Counted from the first letter of the stretch, positions 34,816-44,253 are shown. The stretch is 64,000 bases of DNA from Candidatus Omnitrophota bacterium (GCA_029261035.1 JAJDCD010000005.1:62001-126000), one strand, 5' to 3'. The notes: a model not told the origin generated them from the letters alone. A program made the numbers and translations.

Positions 34816-35601
34816 ATGGTGAAGATGGATAAGAAGACTATTGTTTGGTTGGAGAATCTTTTGTTGAGGAGTCGGAAGATTGCTTTGGGGTATTTTCAGA
34901 AGTCGATTAAGGTTTCTCGAAAAGCGGATCGATCTCCGGTTACTTTGGCGGATAAAGAGATTGAGAAGTTTTTAAGAAAGGAAATTGCGAAGAAGTTTCC
35001 TGATAATGGAATTTTGGGAGAGGAAACGGGTTTTTCTGGAAAGAATAAAAAAACATATTGGGTTATTGATCCTATTGATGGAACGCGTGCTTTTTCTAGA
35101 GGGTTGCCTTCATGGGGGATTTTGATTGCTAAAGTTGAAAACAGAAAAGTGGTTGTGGGTGCCTGCGATTTCCCAGTAATTCAAACGTCTATAATTGCCG
35201 TTCGTGGAAAAGGAGCCTACGAAAAAGTAGGGAATAAAAAAACAAAATTCAAAAATGCAAAGCCCATTAATTTTTTGAAAGATGCGGTTCTTTTTCATGG
35301 GGGAGCTTCTTTCTTTTTGAGCTCTAATTATGCTAAGCCTTTTCAGAAAGTAATGAAGCAGTGTTATTTGGAGAGAGCTTATGGGGATTGCTTTGCTTAT
35401 CTATGGGTTTTAAGAGGTCAAGCAGATTTGGTGTTAGAGAAAGGGGTTAAAGAGTGGGATATGGCTCCTTTTTCTATTTTTGCTTCAGAGACGGGACGTG
35501 TTTTAGTTGATTTTAAGGGAGTTTCTAATTTTAAAGGTCCTAATACGATCTTTGGTTCCCCGAAGTTGGTTAAACAAGTTGTTTCTTCCTTTAAGAAGTA
35601 G
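34816..35601 (+). CDS. Inositol-monophosphatase family phosphatase
   Basis: This 261-aa Mg-dependent phosphatase has the metal motifs LGEETGF, WVIDPIDGTRAFSRG and EWDMAP. The set fits either inositol monophosphatase, 3'-phosphoadenosine phosphatase (CysQ) or histidinol-phosphatase (HisN). The ARGLPSWG-like region after DGT (SRGLPSWGILIA) is most like the HisN group. GAGGAAAAG precedes the ATG. No his genes are near, so the substrate is not fixed. Confidence 0.88.
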   Translation: MVKMDKKTIVWLENLLLRSRKIALGYFQKSIKVSRKADRSPVTLADKEIEKFLRKEIAKKFPDNGILGEETGFSGKNKKTYWVIDPIDGTRAFSRGLPSWGILIAKVENRKVVVGACDFPVIQTSIIAVRGKGAYEKVGNKKTKFKNAKPINFLKDAVLFHGGASFFLSSNYAKPFQKVMKQCYLERAYGDCFAYLWVLRGQADLVLEKGVKEWDMAPFSIFASETGRVLVDFKGVSNFKGPNTIFGSPKLVKQVVSSFKK

Positions 35602-35641
35602 CCTTGTTTTACTTGTATTCATCTCCAGTTTTAATTCTAAA

Positions 35642-35693
35642 TTGCCGAAGAGAATATATGCGTTATACTTAGTTTAAACGGATTGTTTTAAAC
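35642..35693 (+). promoter_or_regulatory. Promoter and operator-like repeat before the acyl-CoA dehydrogenase
   Basis: TTGCCG and TATACT (35664-35669) are 16 bases apart. Directly downstream, over the expected start of transcription, GTTTAAAC (35672-35679) and TTTTAAAC (35686-35693) are repeated 14 bases apart. This placement suits a repressor such as a fatty-acid-responsive TetR or GntR regulator; the regulator is not in the window. Confidence 0.4.
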
Positions 35694-35708
35694 AAAAAAG
35701 AGGTTTTC

Positions 35709-37583
35709 ATGGACGACATCATTGATGAAAAGAAAATGGGTAAGGAAAAAGCTAAGTCTTTATCCGTAGCAGAACAAGCTCGAGAAACAGAATGGACTCT
35801 TCCAAGTTTTGTTCAACAACTTTTTAATGGAAATGTTCATTGGGAACATTTACTTCCTTTTGCACAACAAGATGAAGCAGATAAGAAAATAGGGGATGAA
35901 TTTCTTTTACGCCTCGAACCTTTTCTTAAGGAAAATTTAGATCCTGATTTGATTGACCAGACAGGTGATATTACAGAAGAACAATTAAAAGGACTGGCAG
36001 ATTTGGGTTTGTTTGGAATTAAGATCCCGAAAAAATACGGCGGTCTTGGTATGAGTAAGTTTAACTATAATCGTATTGTGGGAATGGTAGCGAGTCATTG
36101 TGCTTCTACAGCTGTTTATTTATCAGCACATCAAAGCATTGGAGTTCCTCAACCTCTCCTTCTTTTCGGAACAGAAGAACAAAAACAAAAATACTTACCT
36201 CGTTTTGCAAAAGGAGAAATTTCTGCTTTTGCATTAACAGAGCCAAATGTGGGTTCGGATCCTGCTCAGATGAGCACGATTGCAACTCCTATTGATGGTG
36301 GTGAGTCTTATTTAATTAACGGAGAAAAATTATGGTGCACGAATGGAACCCGTGCGGACGTTCTTATTGTAATGGCGCAAACACCTCCTAAAGTTGTGAA
36401 CGGTAAAGAAAGAAAACAAATCACAGCATTTATAGTTGAGAAAACGATGCCTGGTTTTGAAATTTTACATCGATGTAGTTTTATGGGTTTGCATGGTATT
36501 CAGAATGGTTTATTGAAATTTACAGACGTTAAAGTACCTAAAGAAAATATTATCTGGGGTCTTGGGAAGGGGCTTAAGCTTGCGTTGACGACTTTGAATA
36601 CAGGACGTTTAACGATACCTGCAGCAGCGACTGCTGTCGGGAGAGTTTGTTTGAAAGTTTCTAAAGATTGGTCCAATGAACGTTGTCAGTGGGGATCTAA
36701 AATAGGGGAGCATGAAGCTGTAGCTTCAAAGCTTTCTTTTATGGCTTCAAACTTATTTACAATGGATAGTGTGAATCAATTTACTTCTATAGCGGCAGAT
36801 AAAGGAAATATGGATATTCGATTGGAAGCCGCAATTGCAAAGCTTTACTGTACGGAAGCGAGTTGGACGATTGCTGATGAGACCGTTCAAATTCGTGGTG
36901 GTAGAGGTTACGAAAGTTCTCCTTCTTTAAAAGCTCGCGGCGAACTTGGGATTCCTGCAGAACGTATTTTGAGAGACGCGCGTATTAATACGATTATTGA
37001 AGGAACCAGTGAGATTATGCGTTTGTTTATTTCTCGTGAGGCGATGGATGATCATGTTAGAAGAATAACGATGATTTTAAGTCCGAAACGAAGTTTAGTA
37101 CAACGATTCATTTCTGTAATTAAGAGCACCTTTCATTATGCTTTATGGTATCCGAAACAATGGATTTACATAACTCGACTTGGGCATAGTTCCTTGGATC
37201 CAACACTCAAGAAACATCTTAAATATGTGGATAAAACGAGTCATAAATTAGCCAGAAACCTTTTTCATGTAATGGCGATCTATCAGCAAGGATTAGAAAA
37301 GAAGCAGCAGGTTTTATTTCGTCTTGTGGATATTGGAATGTATTTATTTACCATGGCTACAACCTGTGCCAATGCACAGCGTTTGATGGAAGAGGACCCT
37401 GAAGGGGAAGGTTTAAAAGCTAAAAACCTAGCCGATCTTTATTGTCGAGAAGCTAAAAAGAAAATTAAAGCGCGTTTTACTTACCTTTTTGACAAAGATG
37501 ATAAGTTTTCATATAAAATAGCCCAAGAAGTTTTGGATGGAAACTATGATTGGATGGAAAACGATATTATTCTTCCTTATTAA
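35709..37583 (+). CDS. Acyl-CoA dehydrogenase, VLCAD/ACAD9-like
   Basis: At 624 aa it is longer than short- and medium-chain enzymes (~380-400 aa) and matches very-long-chain types. These have an extra C-terminal helical domain, here about 450-610. FAD and substrate marks include SAFALTEPNVGSDPAQM, GEKLWCTNG and IQIRGGRGY-like VQIRGGRGYES. The catalytic Glu is in IIEGTSEIMRLF. It performs the first, FAD-linked step of beta-oxidation, passing electrons to ETF. AAGAGG precedes the ATG. The upstream repeat pair may mediate fatty-acid control. Confidence 0.94.
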   Translation: MDDIIDEKKMGKEKAKSLSVAEQARETEWTLPSFVQQLFNGNVHWEHLLPFAQQDEADKKIGDEFLLRLEPFLKENLDPDLIDQTGDITEEQLKGLADLGLFGIKIPKKYGGLGMSKFNYNRIVGMVASHCASTAVYLSAHQSIGVPQPLLLFGTEEQKQKYLPRFAKGEISAFALTEPNVGSDPAQMSTIATPIDGGESYLINGEKLWCTNGTRADVLIVMAQTPPKVVNGKERKQITAFIVEKTMPGFEILHRCSFMGLHGIQNGLLKFTDVKVPKENIIWGLGKGLKLALTTLNTGRLTIPAAATAVGRVCLKVSKDWSNERCQWGSKIGEHEAVASKLSFMASNLFTMDSVNQFTSIAADKGNMDIRLEAAIAKLYCTEASWTIADETVQIRGGRGYESSPSLKARGELGIPAERILRDARINTIIEGTSEIMRLFISREAMDDHVRRITMILSPKRSLVQRFISVIKSTFHYALWYPKQWIYITRLGHSSLDPTLKKHLKYVDKTSHKLARNLFHVMAIYQQGLEKKQQVLFRLVDIGMYLFTMATTCANAQRLMEEDPEGEGLKAKNLADLYCREAKKKIKARFTYLFDKDDKFSYKIAQEVLDGNYDWMENDIILPY

Positions 37584-37636
37584 TTTAAATCCTAAATAGA
37601 GCTTGGTTCGTAGTAAATATAAATTATCCAAGTTCT

Positions 37637-37719
37637 TGTCATCCTGAGAGGAATTAAAATTTCCTAACTCAGGATGTGTATTTAAAACTTCTAGATTCTT
37701 CTATATACTCAGAATAACA
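37637..37719. repeat. Degenerate TGTCATCC-type inverted repeat
   Basis: TGTCATCCTGAG at the left end and CTCAGAATAACA at the right end form imperfect terminal inverted repeats over 83 bp, with an inner CCTGAG/CTCAGG pair. It resembles the repeats at 7868 and 8987 in end sequence and size, but is more worn. Confidence 0.5.
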
Positions 37720-37757
37720 TTTGAATACTAAAACCATTTGCTAATGAAAGAAACCGA

Positions 37758-38951
37758 GTGTCTGAATTTCTTACTTATATCGCTTATTATTTTGCGGGGC
37801 TTGCTTTAAATCTAACTCCGTGTGTTTATCCTATGCTTTCGGTGACGGTTGCTTTGTTAGGGAAACAGGAAGAGGGTAGCAAGTTATCTAATCGTATCCT
37901 TAAGTCGAGTGTCTATGTTTTGGGAATGGCCACGATGTATAGTTCCTTAGGTGTTATCGCGGCATTAACAGGGGGATTTTTTGGGGATTGGCTTAGCCAT
38001 CGATGGGTTCTTTTAGGAATAGGCATTCTTATTTTTGCATTATCCTTAAGCCTTTTTGGTGTATATCAATTACAAGTACCAACAGGAATTCTTTCTAAAT
38101 TAAATCAGAAAAGAGGTGTGGGTTTACTGGGGATTTTTCTTGCAGGACTTTTCGTGGGTATTTTTGCGGCTCCGTGTATTGGTCCTCCAGTTGCAGCTTT
38201 ATTAGCTCTTGTGGGGACGATCCAAGATCCTTGGTATGGGTTCTTTTCTTTTTTTATTCTTTCGTTAGGGTTAGGAACTCCTTATTGGTTTTTGGGAGTT
38301 TTTTCTAATTTGCTTTCAAAATTACCTAAATCAGGAATGTGGTTAGTATGGGTTGAGAGACTTTTTGGAATCTTGCTTTTAGGAACTGCTTTTTACTTTT
38401 TTACTTTGGCGTTCTTCTCTAAGTACATTTTTTGGGTGGTTCCTATGACACTTGTATTGGGGGGGCTTTATTTAGGTTTTGTGAATAAGAACGGCAATGA
38501 GATTCGTTTATTTCAGAGGTCGAAATGGATTGTGGGCATTATTGCTTTAGTGTTGGGTGGAACATTAATCGTTCAGGAATTAAATAAACCTCAATCCTTA
38601 GATTGGGAGCCTTATTCGGGAGCTACTTTCAGTATTTATAAAGAGAAAGGAGAGCCAATTATGGTCGACTTTTTTGCTGACTGGTGTGCTCCTTGTCATG
38701 AAATGGATCGATACACCTTTTCGAATCAAGAAGTTATTCGTAAGTTAGAGCCTTTCAAAAAGTTACGAGTGGATGTAACCCTTGTAGATTCACCTTCTTC
38801 AAAGGAATCTTTGTCGCGGTTTAATGTAACCGGAGTTCCTACATTGATTTTTTATAACTCTAAAGGGGAAGAGGTGAGTGAAGCTCGAACCATCGGGTTT
38901 TTGCCTCCGGATCCATTTCTAGAAAAAATCAAATCTGCTTTAGAATCTTAA
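37758..38951 (+). CDS. DsbD-like thiol:disulfide transporter (CcdA + thioredoxin)
   Basis: The N-terminal ~270 residues are a CcdA/DsbD membrane domain with about eight segments and the paired cysteines in LNLTPCVYPML (Cys22) and FAAPCIGPPVA. The C-terminal thioredoxin domain has WCAPC (Cys310, Cys313). It moves reducing power from cytoplasmic thioredoxin to periplasmic proteins. The N-terminal alpha domain of E. coli DsbD is missing, which is common in shorter family members. The start is GTG at 37758; an upstream ATG is out of frame. Confidence 0.9.
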   Translation: MSEFLTYIAYYFAGLALNLTPCVYPMLSVTVALLGKQEEGSKLSNRILKSSVYVLGMATMYSSLGVIAALTGGFFGDWLSHRWVLLGIGILIFALSLSLFGVYQLQVPTGILSKLNQKRGVGLLGIFLAGLFVGIFAAPCIGPPVAALLALVGTIQDPWYGFFSFFILSLGLGTPYWFLGVFSNLLSKLPKSGMWLVWVERLFGILLLGTAFYFFTLAFFSKYIFWVVPMTLVLGGLYLGFVNKNGNEIRLFQRSKWIVGIIALVLGGTLIVQELNKPQSLDWEPYSGATFSIYKEKGEPIMVDFFADWCAPCHEMDRYTFSNQEVIRKLEPFKKLRVDVTLVDSPSSKESLSRFNVTGVPTLIFYNSKGEEVSEARTIGFLPPDPFLEKIKSALES

Positions 38952-39008
38952 ACAGCTCAGATTTTAAGACTGTTAAAGTATTCAATTCTGCTGGTCGTTA
39001 AAAAAGAC

Positions 39009-39740
39009 ATGTCTAAAAAAGCCATTTTTTCATTTATTTTGTTCAGTTTTGTATGTTCCACTGCTTTTGCAGAGAATATTCCATTGCAAAGAGCCGCCCA
39101 TTCTTTGATTATGCCGCCAGCAGGACAGATGATGAATGGGGAATACGATAAAACAAAAACAAAGGTTATGATGGGTTCCAAATTTGCGTTGACGACAACA
39201 GCCATGGTTGTTGGGTTAACGGTTGGAGGCCCCGTTACTTGGATATTGCTAGGGCCTATTGCGGGAATTCATATTTGGAGTTCAATTGATGCTTATAGAA
39301 ATGCAGATGGCAGCCCTTCTCCTCAAATGATTTTAATTGAAAATACATATGGGCAGTTATTAGACGCTGAAAAAATATTGGAACAATCTCGCATTGTAAG
39401 ATTAGGTATTCGAGAAGCGGTTAAACAAAGTCAGGTATTGTCTTTACAGTTAAGTCCAGTAAATTCGGGTGGGGTGCCTGTATTGGTGCAGCAGCAAATT
39501 CAAGTAGAAAAGTGGTTAATCCTATCCAAGCAGCACCGACTTTTTGAAGAAGTTAAGATAGATGAAGTTCGAATCACGACCATTGATGCAACGGACATGA
39601 TGAGACAAGCTCAAAATATCGAGCAACAGTTATTAAAACATTCACGTTCTTTTTCTTTCAATTCTATGAGTGATCAATTCTTAATTAGCGAAAAACCTTC
39701 TGAATTCCAGAATATTGCTGCTAATTTCGCATTGCTTTAA
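39009..39740 (+). CDS. Secreted/membrane hypothetical protein
   Basis: A signal peptide (to AFA, about residue 20) is followed by a HSLIMPPAGQMMNGEYDK segment. That resembles the 'P-G-x-G-Q-x-x-N-G-E-x-x-K' pattern of small DUF5683/TM2-like membrane proteins. Two hydrophobic stretches follow (~56-90), with a Gly-Pro turn between them and an SIDAYRNADG end. The C-terminal ~110 residues are helical and Gln-rich. It may sit in the envelope. I cannot assign a function. The ribosome site is weak. Confidence 0.6.
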   Translation: MSKKAIFSFILFSFVCSTAFAENIPLQRAAHSLIMPPAGQMMNGEYDKTKTKVMMGSKFALTTTAMVVGLTVGGPVTWILLGPIAGIHIWSSIDAYRNADGSPSPQMILIENTYGQLLDAEKILEQSRIVRLGIREAVKQSQVLSLQLSPVNSGGVPVLVQQQIQVEKWLILSKQHRLFEEVKIDEVRITTIDATDMMRQAQNIEQQLLKHSRSFSFNSMSDQFLISEKPSEFQNIAANFALL

Positions 39741-39786
39741 TCTAGAGCACCCCTCAATTTCTTTACTTCATTACTCTTCATACTTT

Positions 39787-39795
39787 TGCTATAAT
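39787..39795 (+). promoter_or_regulatory. Extended -10 box placed for a leaderless glgP transcript
   Basis: TGCTATAAT ends only 8 bases before the ATG at 39804. Transcription would start at about 39801-39804, leaving essentially no 5' leader, and there is no ribosome site upstream of the ATG. Confidence 0.55.
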
Positions 39796-39803
39796 TCCCA
39801 GCT

Positions 39804-41819
39804 ATGAATGTACTTCAGGAGTTTTTAGAATTAGTTCCGGTAGAGAATTTTGAAGCTCAATATTCTAAGGATATTACGGAGTCTTCCTTCTTTGAATATC
39901 CTCTCAAGCCTATTGTAGAGGCTGAGAAAAGGTTGATAGATTCGTCTCAGACTTCTATAGGTTATTTTTCTATGGAATATGGCCTAGCACCGAGTATCTA
40001 TCACACTCTGAATAGACAAGAACCTCTATCTTCCAGTAATAAATTCACACAGCATGGTGTCTTTTCAAATTTAAGGTCTATGGATACGTATTTTACGATT
40101 CGTATCGATAAGCGTCTGGATCTTCCTATTTATAGCGGAGGTTTGGGTGTCTTGGCTGGAGATACCTTGAAGAGTACTGCGGACCTTAACATACCAATGG
40201 CAGCAGTAGGTATTTTGTGGAATAAAGGCTATTTTAAGCAAAACTTTTGGTTCAGGGATGGGCAACGGCCTCAAGAGATGCAATGGGACCCACAGACGTA
40301 CCCAGGGCTAATTCCATTGAAAAACCGAATTGTAATAAAGTTTAAAAATGAAACCATCTTGTTGCGTCCCTGGAAGTATTATATCTATAGCTTTGATCGT
40401 AGTTTTGTAGTTCCTCTCATTCTTTTAGATTCAAACCTGCCAGACAATTCTGATTTTGGAAAAAAATTAACGGATCAGTTGTATCGGAGTGATGATGAAA
40501 CTTGGAGACTGTTTCAGCGATTAATTCTAGGAAAAGGAGGGATTGGAATCTTTGAGGAAATGCAGTATCAACTGGATCTGTTTCATCTGAACGAAGGACA
40601 TGCAGCTTTTTCATTTATAGAAAGTTCTAAAGGGCATTCAGTTGAAAAAATAAAAGAGATATTTTCTAAATTTGCTTACACCTGCCATACTCCTGTTGCG
40701 GCAGGTCATGACCGTTTTCATGAGAGTGTTCTTGCGCCAGTTTTAGACGAGGAGGATTATAAACTCCTTTTCTCTTATGGGAAAGATCCAGAGTATGAAG
40801 GGGTTGCCAACCTAACGACTTTTTCTTTGAATGCTGCGGAGAAGGTGAATGCGGTTTCTCATAAGCATGAAGAAGTCATGCATATGCAGTTTCCTAACTA
40901 CTCTAAAAAAATAACTTCAATTACAAATGGGATCCACACCTACACTTGGTTGAGTGAGGCTTTTTCACGCTTGTTTGATCAATATGAAGACCGGATAGGT
41001 CCTTGGAAACAAGACCCTACCTGTTTGAAGAATGTGCTCAATTTAAAATCAGATCCTGCATTTAGAAAAGCTTTGTGGGATGCTCATCAAGAAAATAAAA
41101 AACATTTAACTTCTTTATTGGAAGTTTGGAAAGTAGATCCTAATATTTTAACTATTTCCTGGGCTAGACGCATCGCTGCTTATAAAAGACCTAGTTTGAT
41201 TTTACAAGATGTTGATCGTTTGATGGAGATTGGAGCTAAATACGGGGGCATTCAAATTATCTTAGCAGGGAAGGCCCACCCTATGGATAATTTGGCCGAA
41301 ACACATATCGATGAAATGCTTACGGCCATTGACTCTTTGGATAATAATAGAAAAAATGTTCGTGTTGTTATGTTTGAGAACTATGATACTTATTTCGGAA
41401 AGCTATTGTCTTCGAGTGTCGACGTTTGGTTGAATAATCCGTTGCCTCCATTTGAAGCTTCAGGTACGAGTGGAATGAAAGCAATTTTAAATGGGGTTGT
41501 TCAGATGACTACGGTGGATGGTTGGGTCTGTGAAGTGACTCAAAATCCTATCGGTTGGTTTTTTGGTTACGAACATAAAGGAGGCGATATCGGAAGCGAA
41601 TCCGAATTGCGTTTAAATGAAGATTCAGTAAAGTTGTATGAAACAATAGAAAAAGCAGCAGATCTTTATTGCAAAACAAATGTTAAGGGCGAGCTTCAGA
41701 TAGAATCCACTTGGATTGATATGATGATCGAGTGCATCGCTGTTTCTGCTCACTTTAATACACATCGAATGGTTAAAGAGTACCAAGAGAAAATTTGGAA
41801 AGAAATGTTGAGCAAATAA
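39804..41819 (+). CDS. glgP: Alpha-glucan (glycogen) phosphorylase
   Basis: This 671-aa enzyme belongs to the shorter alpha-glucan phosphorylase branch. It releases glucose-1-phosphate from glycogen or maltodextrin using PLP. Marks include SIGYFSMEYGLAPS near the N-terminus, YSGGLGVLAGDTLKS, LNEGHAAFS, NGIHTYTW, and the PLP lysine Lys559 in EASGTSGMKA. The segment NPLPPFEASGTSGMKAILNG is diagnostic. It converges on the alpha/beta hydrolase with a 7-bp gap. Confidence 0.95.
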   Translation: MNVLQEFLELVPVENFEAQYSKDITESSFFEYPLKPIVEAEKRLIDSSQTSIGYFSMEYGLAPSIYHTLNRQEPLSSSNKFTQHGVFSNLRSMDTYFTIRIDKRLDLPIYSGGLGVLAGDTLKSTADLNIPMAAVGILWNKGYFKQNFWFRDGQRPQEMQWDPQTYPGLIPLKNRIVIKFKNETILLRPWKYYIYSFDRSFVVPLILLDSNLPDNSDFGKKLTDQLYRSDDETWRLFQRLILGKGGIGIFEEMQYQLDLFHLNEGHAAFSFIESSKGHSVEKIKEIFSKFAYTCHTPVAAGHDRFHESVLAPVLDEEDYKLLFSYGKDPEYEGVANLTTFSLNAAEKVNAVSHKHEEVMHMQFPNYSKKITSITNGIHTYTWLSEAFSRLFDQYEDRIGPWKQDPTCLKNVLNLKSDPAFRKALWDAHQENKKHLTSLLEVWKVDPNILTISWARRIAAYKRPSLILQDVDRLMEIGAKYGGIQIILAGKAHPMDNLAETHIDEMLTAIDSLDNNRKNVRVVMFENYDTYFGKLLSSSVDVWLNNPLPPFEASGTSGMKAILNGVVQMTTVDGWVCEVTQNPIGWFFGYEHKGGDIGSESELRLNEDSVKLYETIEKAADLYCKTNVKGELQIESTWIDMMIECIAVSAHFNTHRMVKEYQEKIWKEMLSK

Positions 41820-41826
41820 TTATTTG

Positions 41827-42630
41827 TTAGACGTGGTTAAAAAAGTTTAAAGCGTTTTGAGTAACCCCTTCAGGGTAACCATCGTAATTGCTGTTATGTG
41901 TTCCTTCTTCAATTTCAAAAATTTCTTTTTTTTGTACTGTCAGTTCAAATAGCTTTTTACCCATCCATATGGGGCAAGTTGCATCTTTGCTTCCGTGAAT
42001 AAAGAAGATTGGATTTTTGGATTGAGATACAAGGGAAGTGTTCTGAAACCTAAAAGCCTGGTAAATAAATTCAGGCACAGAAAAGTAATGAATTTTGACC
42101 AAATCTTTTAATTCTGTAAAAGAACCTTCAAGAATGACTCCTTTTACGGATTCCTTTGATGATAGTTCTAATGCAGGGTAAGAACCAATGGATTCCCCAT
42201 AAATCAATATTTGATTTCGATTAAGCCCTGTTTCTTCTAAATAGTTTAGTCCTGCTTTGGCATCTTCAACGAGATCTTTCCCTTCTTTGATTTTGCCTTG
42301 GCTTTTTCCGAACCCTCGGTAATCTACTAGAAGTAGAGATACACCGGCATCAACCCAACCTTTTGCCTTGTCTAAGCGATCTGAGATATTACCCGCATTT
42401 CCATGAAGGTAAAGGAGGGTGTATTTAGAATTGGGTGCCTGAATGTGCCAAGAGGAAAGGAGCGTACTATCAGAGCTCTTAAGGGTCACATCCTTAAATG
42501 TTAAACCATACTCCGTAGGAGTGGTTGGTAAATTTGAAGAAGGGTAAAAGAGAAGTTGTGTGATCATAAAGTATGCCGTAACTAGAAAAGTGAAATAACG
42601 TGTTAATGGATTAGCTAAAATAAAAAACAT
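41827..42630 (-). CDS. Membrane-anchored alpha/beta hydrolase
   Basis: This 267-aa protein has an N-terminal hydrophobic anchor (~8-28) and an alpha/beta-hydrolase domain: LLYLHGNAGNISDR (oxyanion), VDYRGFGKS, nucleophile in YGESIGSYPAL, Asp in GSKDATCP and His in EGTHNSNY. It resembles the BEM46/ABHD13/ABHD17-like group. Substrate unknown. It is one of only two - strand genes here. Confidence 0.87.
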   Translation of the reverse strand: MFFILANPLTRYFTFLVTAYFMITQLLFYPSSNLPTTPTEYGLTFKDVTLKSSDSTLLSSWHIQAPNSKYTLLYLHGNAGNISDRLDKAKGWVDAGVSLLLVDYRGFGKSQGKIKEGKDLVEDAKAGLNYLEETGLNRNQILIYGESIGSYPALELSSKESVKGVILEGSFTELKDLVKIHYFSVPEFIYQAFRFQNTSLVSQSKNPIFFIHGSKDATCPIWMGKKLFELTVQKKEIFEIEEGTHNSNYDGYPEGVTQNALNFFNHV

Positions 42631-42681
42631 ATTTCATTTTATAATTAATTTGAATAAGAGTAAAATAGAATAAACTAGCGC

Positions 42682-42760
42682 AGAGCGTTTAGCGGGGAGC
42701 GTATAGAGTCCCTTGGCCAAGAAACATTTTTGCAAAAGAATCCTATTCGCTAAACGCTCT
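42682..42760. repeat. 13-bp inverted repeat in a divergent intergenic region
   Basis: AGAGCGTTTAGCG (42682-42694) and its exact complement CGCTAAACGCTCT (42748-42760) flank 53 bases between two divergent genes. A related GCTCTACGCTCC phrase occurs near 7999. It is either a worn mobile repeat or a regulatory palindrome. Confidence 0.5.
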
Positions 42761-42792
42761 ATGCTGTCCTCTAATAAGCAAAGGATGTCTAT

Positions 42793-43827
42793 ATGCCTAA
42801 TTCTCCAAAATATCAGTACTGGATTGATGATTTTAATCGTTTGGTAATACAAAAAAAGTCTAAATCAGGGCGTTTGTTGGGGAAGTCAGAAGTGCTGAAC
42901 GGACGTTTTGAGCTTACTCAAGAAAAGTATCTTCGTTTTAAACTTAAGACCCCTAGTGCCATTCTTCAAGATGTTCTTGTCCGATCCAATCAAACAACCC
43001 TCAATTTAAAAGGAAATTGGTCGCTCACATCAAGTCATAAGCTCAAATATAAGTTGCACCGATCTTTAGGAGAGCTTTTGTTCTCAACAGAATTAATTCA
43101 ATATAACAAAAATAAATTTGTTTTTTCTGTGACTACGAAGGATAACCCAAAAACATTTTCCACCCGGTTATTTCAATTTGATGGGTTTTGGCAAGTAGAC
43201 AAGAATAATAGAATTGTTTTTACTACGATACATAGAAAATCAAAGAGAGACCGATTTCTTTTTCAAGGGTTATGGGAATTAAATCGAAATCATCAAATTA
43301 TTTATCGTTACTCTTTGGAACAGCTTAAAGCAAGAAAGAAGAAAGAGCAAACGCTTATTCTTAAAGGGAGTTGGCGATTTGTAAAAAAAGGTTTTCTGGA
43401 TTATTCATTGAAAGGAGATGCTCAATCTCGATTTCGATTTCGAGCCCAGTTTACATCTCATAGCCATATTCGTAAGGATCGTTCTAAACTTGTATTTAAA
43501 GTAGGAGTGTTAGTTTTAGGAAGAAAAAAGAGAGCTTTGAAAACGATTGAGCTTTTTGGCCGAGTTGTATTTTACCAAAAGCTGACTTTAGGTTTTGAGA
43601 TTGAATATGAAAGAGGTGTTTGGGAAGAGAGTAAATTTCACGTACTCTATAAGCCAAAGAAGGGAAGCGAAGTGAAGCTCGAGTTATTAAATGGGAGAGG
43701 GAAAAGTTTGGGGATTCAGATGGTTTTTTCACAACAACTATTGCAAGAGCGCGGAGATTTTTTTGTACAAGCAAAGAAACAGGGGAAAGAACAATCTGTT
43801 TTTACAGGAGTTCGAATTCCTTGGTGA
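42793..43827 (+). CDS. Beta-strand-repeat protein of unknown function
   Basis: The 344 residues contain several copies of a ~40-50-residue beta unit with the core G-x-W-x-[LF]-x-x-x-x-x-[LI]-x-Y. Examples are LKGNWSLTSSHKLKYKL, FDGFWQVDKNNRIVF, FQGLWELNRNHQIIYRY and LKGSWRFVKKGFLDYSL. It is very basic (Lys, Arg). There is no signal peptide, but the alternating strands look like a beta-solenoid or open barrel. I do not recognise the family. AAAGGATG precedes the ATG. Confidence 0.7.
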   Translation: MPNSPKYQYWIDDFNRLVIQKKSKSGRLLGKSEVLNGRFELTQEKYLRFKLKTPSAILQDVLVRSNQTTLNLKGNWSLTSSHKLKYKLHRSLGELLFSTELIQYNKNKFVFSVTTKDNPKTFSTRLFQFDGFWQVDKNNRIVFTTIHRKSKRDRFLFQGLWELNRNHQIIYRYSLEQLKARKKKEQTLILKGSWRFVKKGFLDYSLKGDAQSRFRFRAQFTSHSHIRKDRSKLVFKVGVLVLGRKKRALKTIELFGRVVFYQKLTLGFEIEYERGVWEESKFHVLYKPKKGSEVKLELLNGRGKSLGIQMVFSQQLLQERGDFFVQAKKQGKEQSVFTGVRIPW

Positions 43828-43911
43828 AGACAGAAGTCAGAGGTCGGAAGTTAGAAAAAATGAAAGCTTTTCTGTCATCTGACTTCAGTAGAAAACAACA
43901 AAGGAGAATTT

Positions 43912-44253
43912 ATGGATTGGAATCAAAAAAAGTGTAAGCCTTGTGAAGGAGGGGTTGAGCCTATTTCGATTGAGGACGCTAAGAACCATGTGTCTGATTT
44001 GGACCAGTGGACACTTTCGGGAAATGGAAGTTCGATATCAAAGCAATTTTTAATGAAAAATTTTATATCTGCGATCGAATTGATAAATAGAATTGCCGCT
44101 GTCAGTGAGTTAGAAAACCATCATCCAGATATCCACTTAACTGGGTATAGAAACTTACAAATTGATTTATCCACGCATGCCATCAGTGGATTGAGTGAAA
44201 ATGACTTTATTTTGGCCTCAAAAATTGACCATATGCCTAAGGAGCTTAAATAG
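43912..44253 (+). CDS. phhB: Pterin-4a-carbinolamine dehydratase
   Basis: This 113-aa protein is of PCD/DCoH length with the active-site segment ENHHPDIHLTGYRNLQIDLSTHA split as NHHPDIHL plus the downstream THAISGLSENDF. It dehydrates 4a-hydroxytetrahydrobiopterin or related pterins. AAAGGAG precedes the ATG. No aromatic hydroxylase is nearby; in bacteria lacking one, a role in molybdopterin or folate metabolism is often proposed. Confidence 0.9.
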   Translation: MDWNQKKCKPCEGGVEPISIEDAKNHVSDLDQWTLSGNGSSISKQFLMKNFISAIELINRIAAVSELENHHPDIHLTGYRNLQIDLSTHAISGLSENDFILASKIDHMPKELK

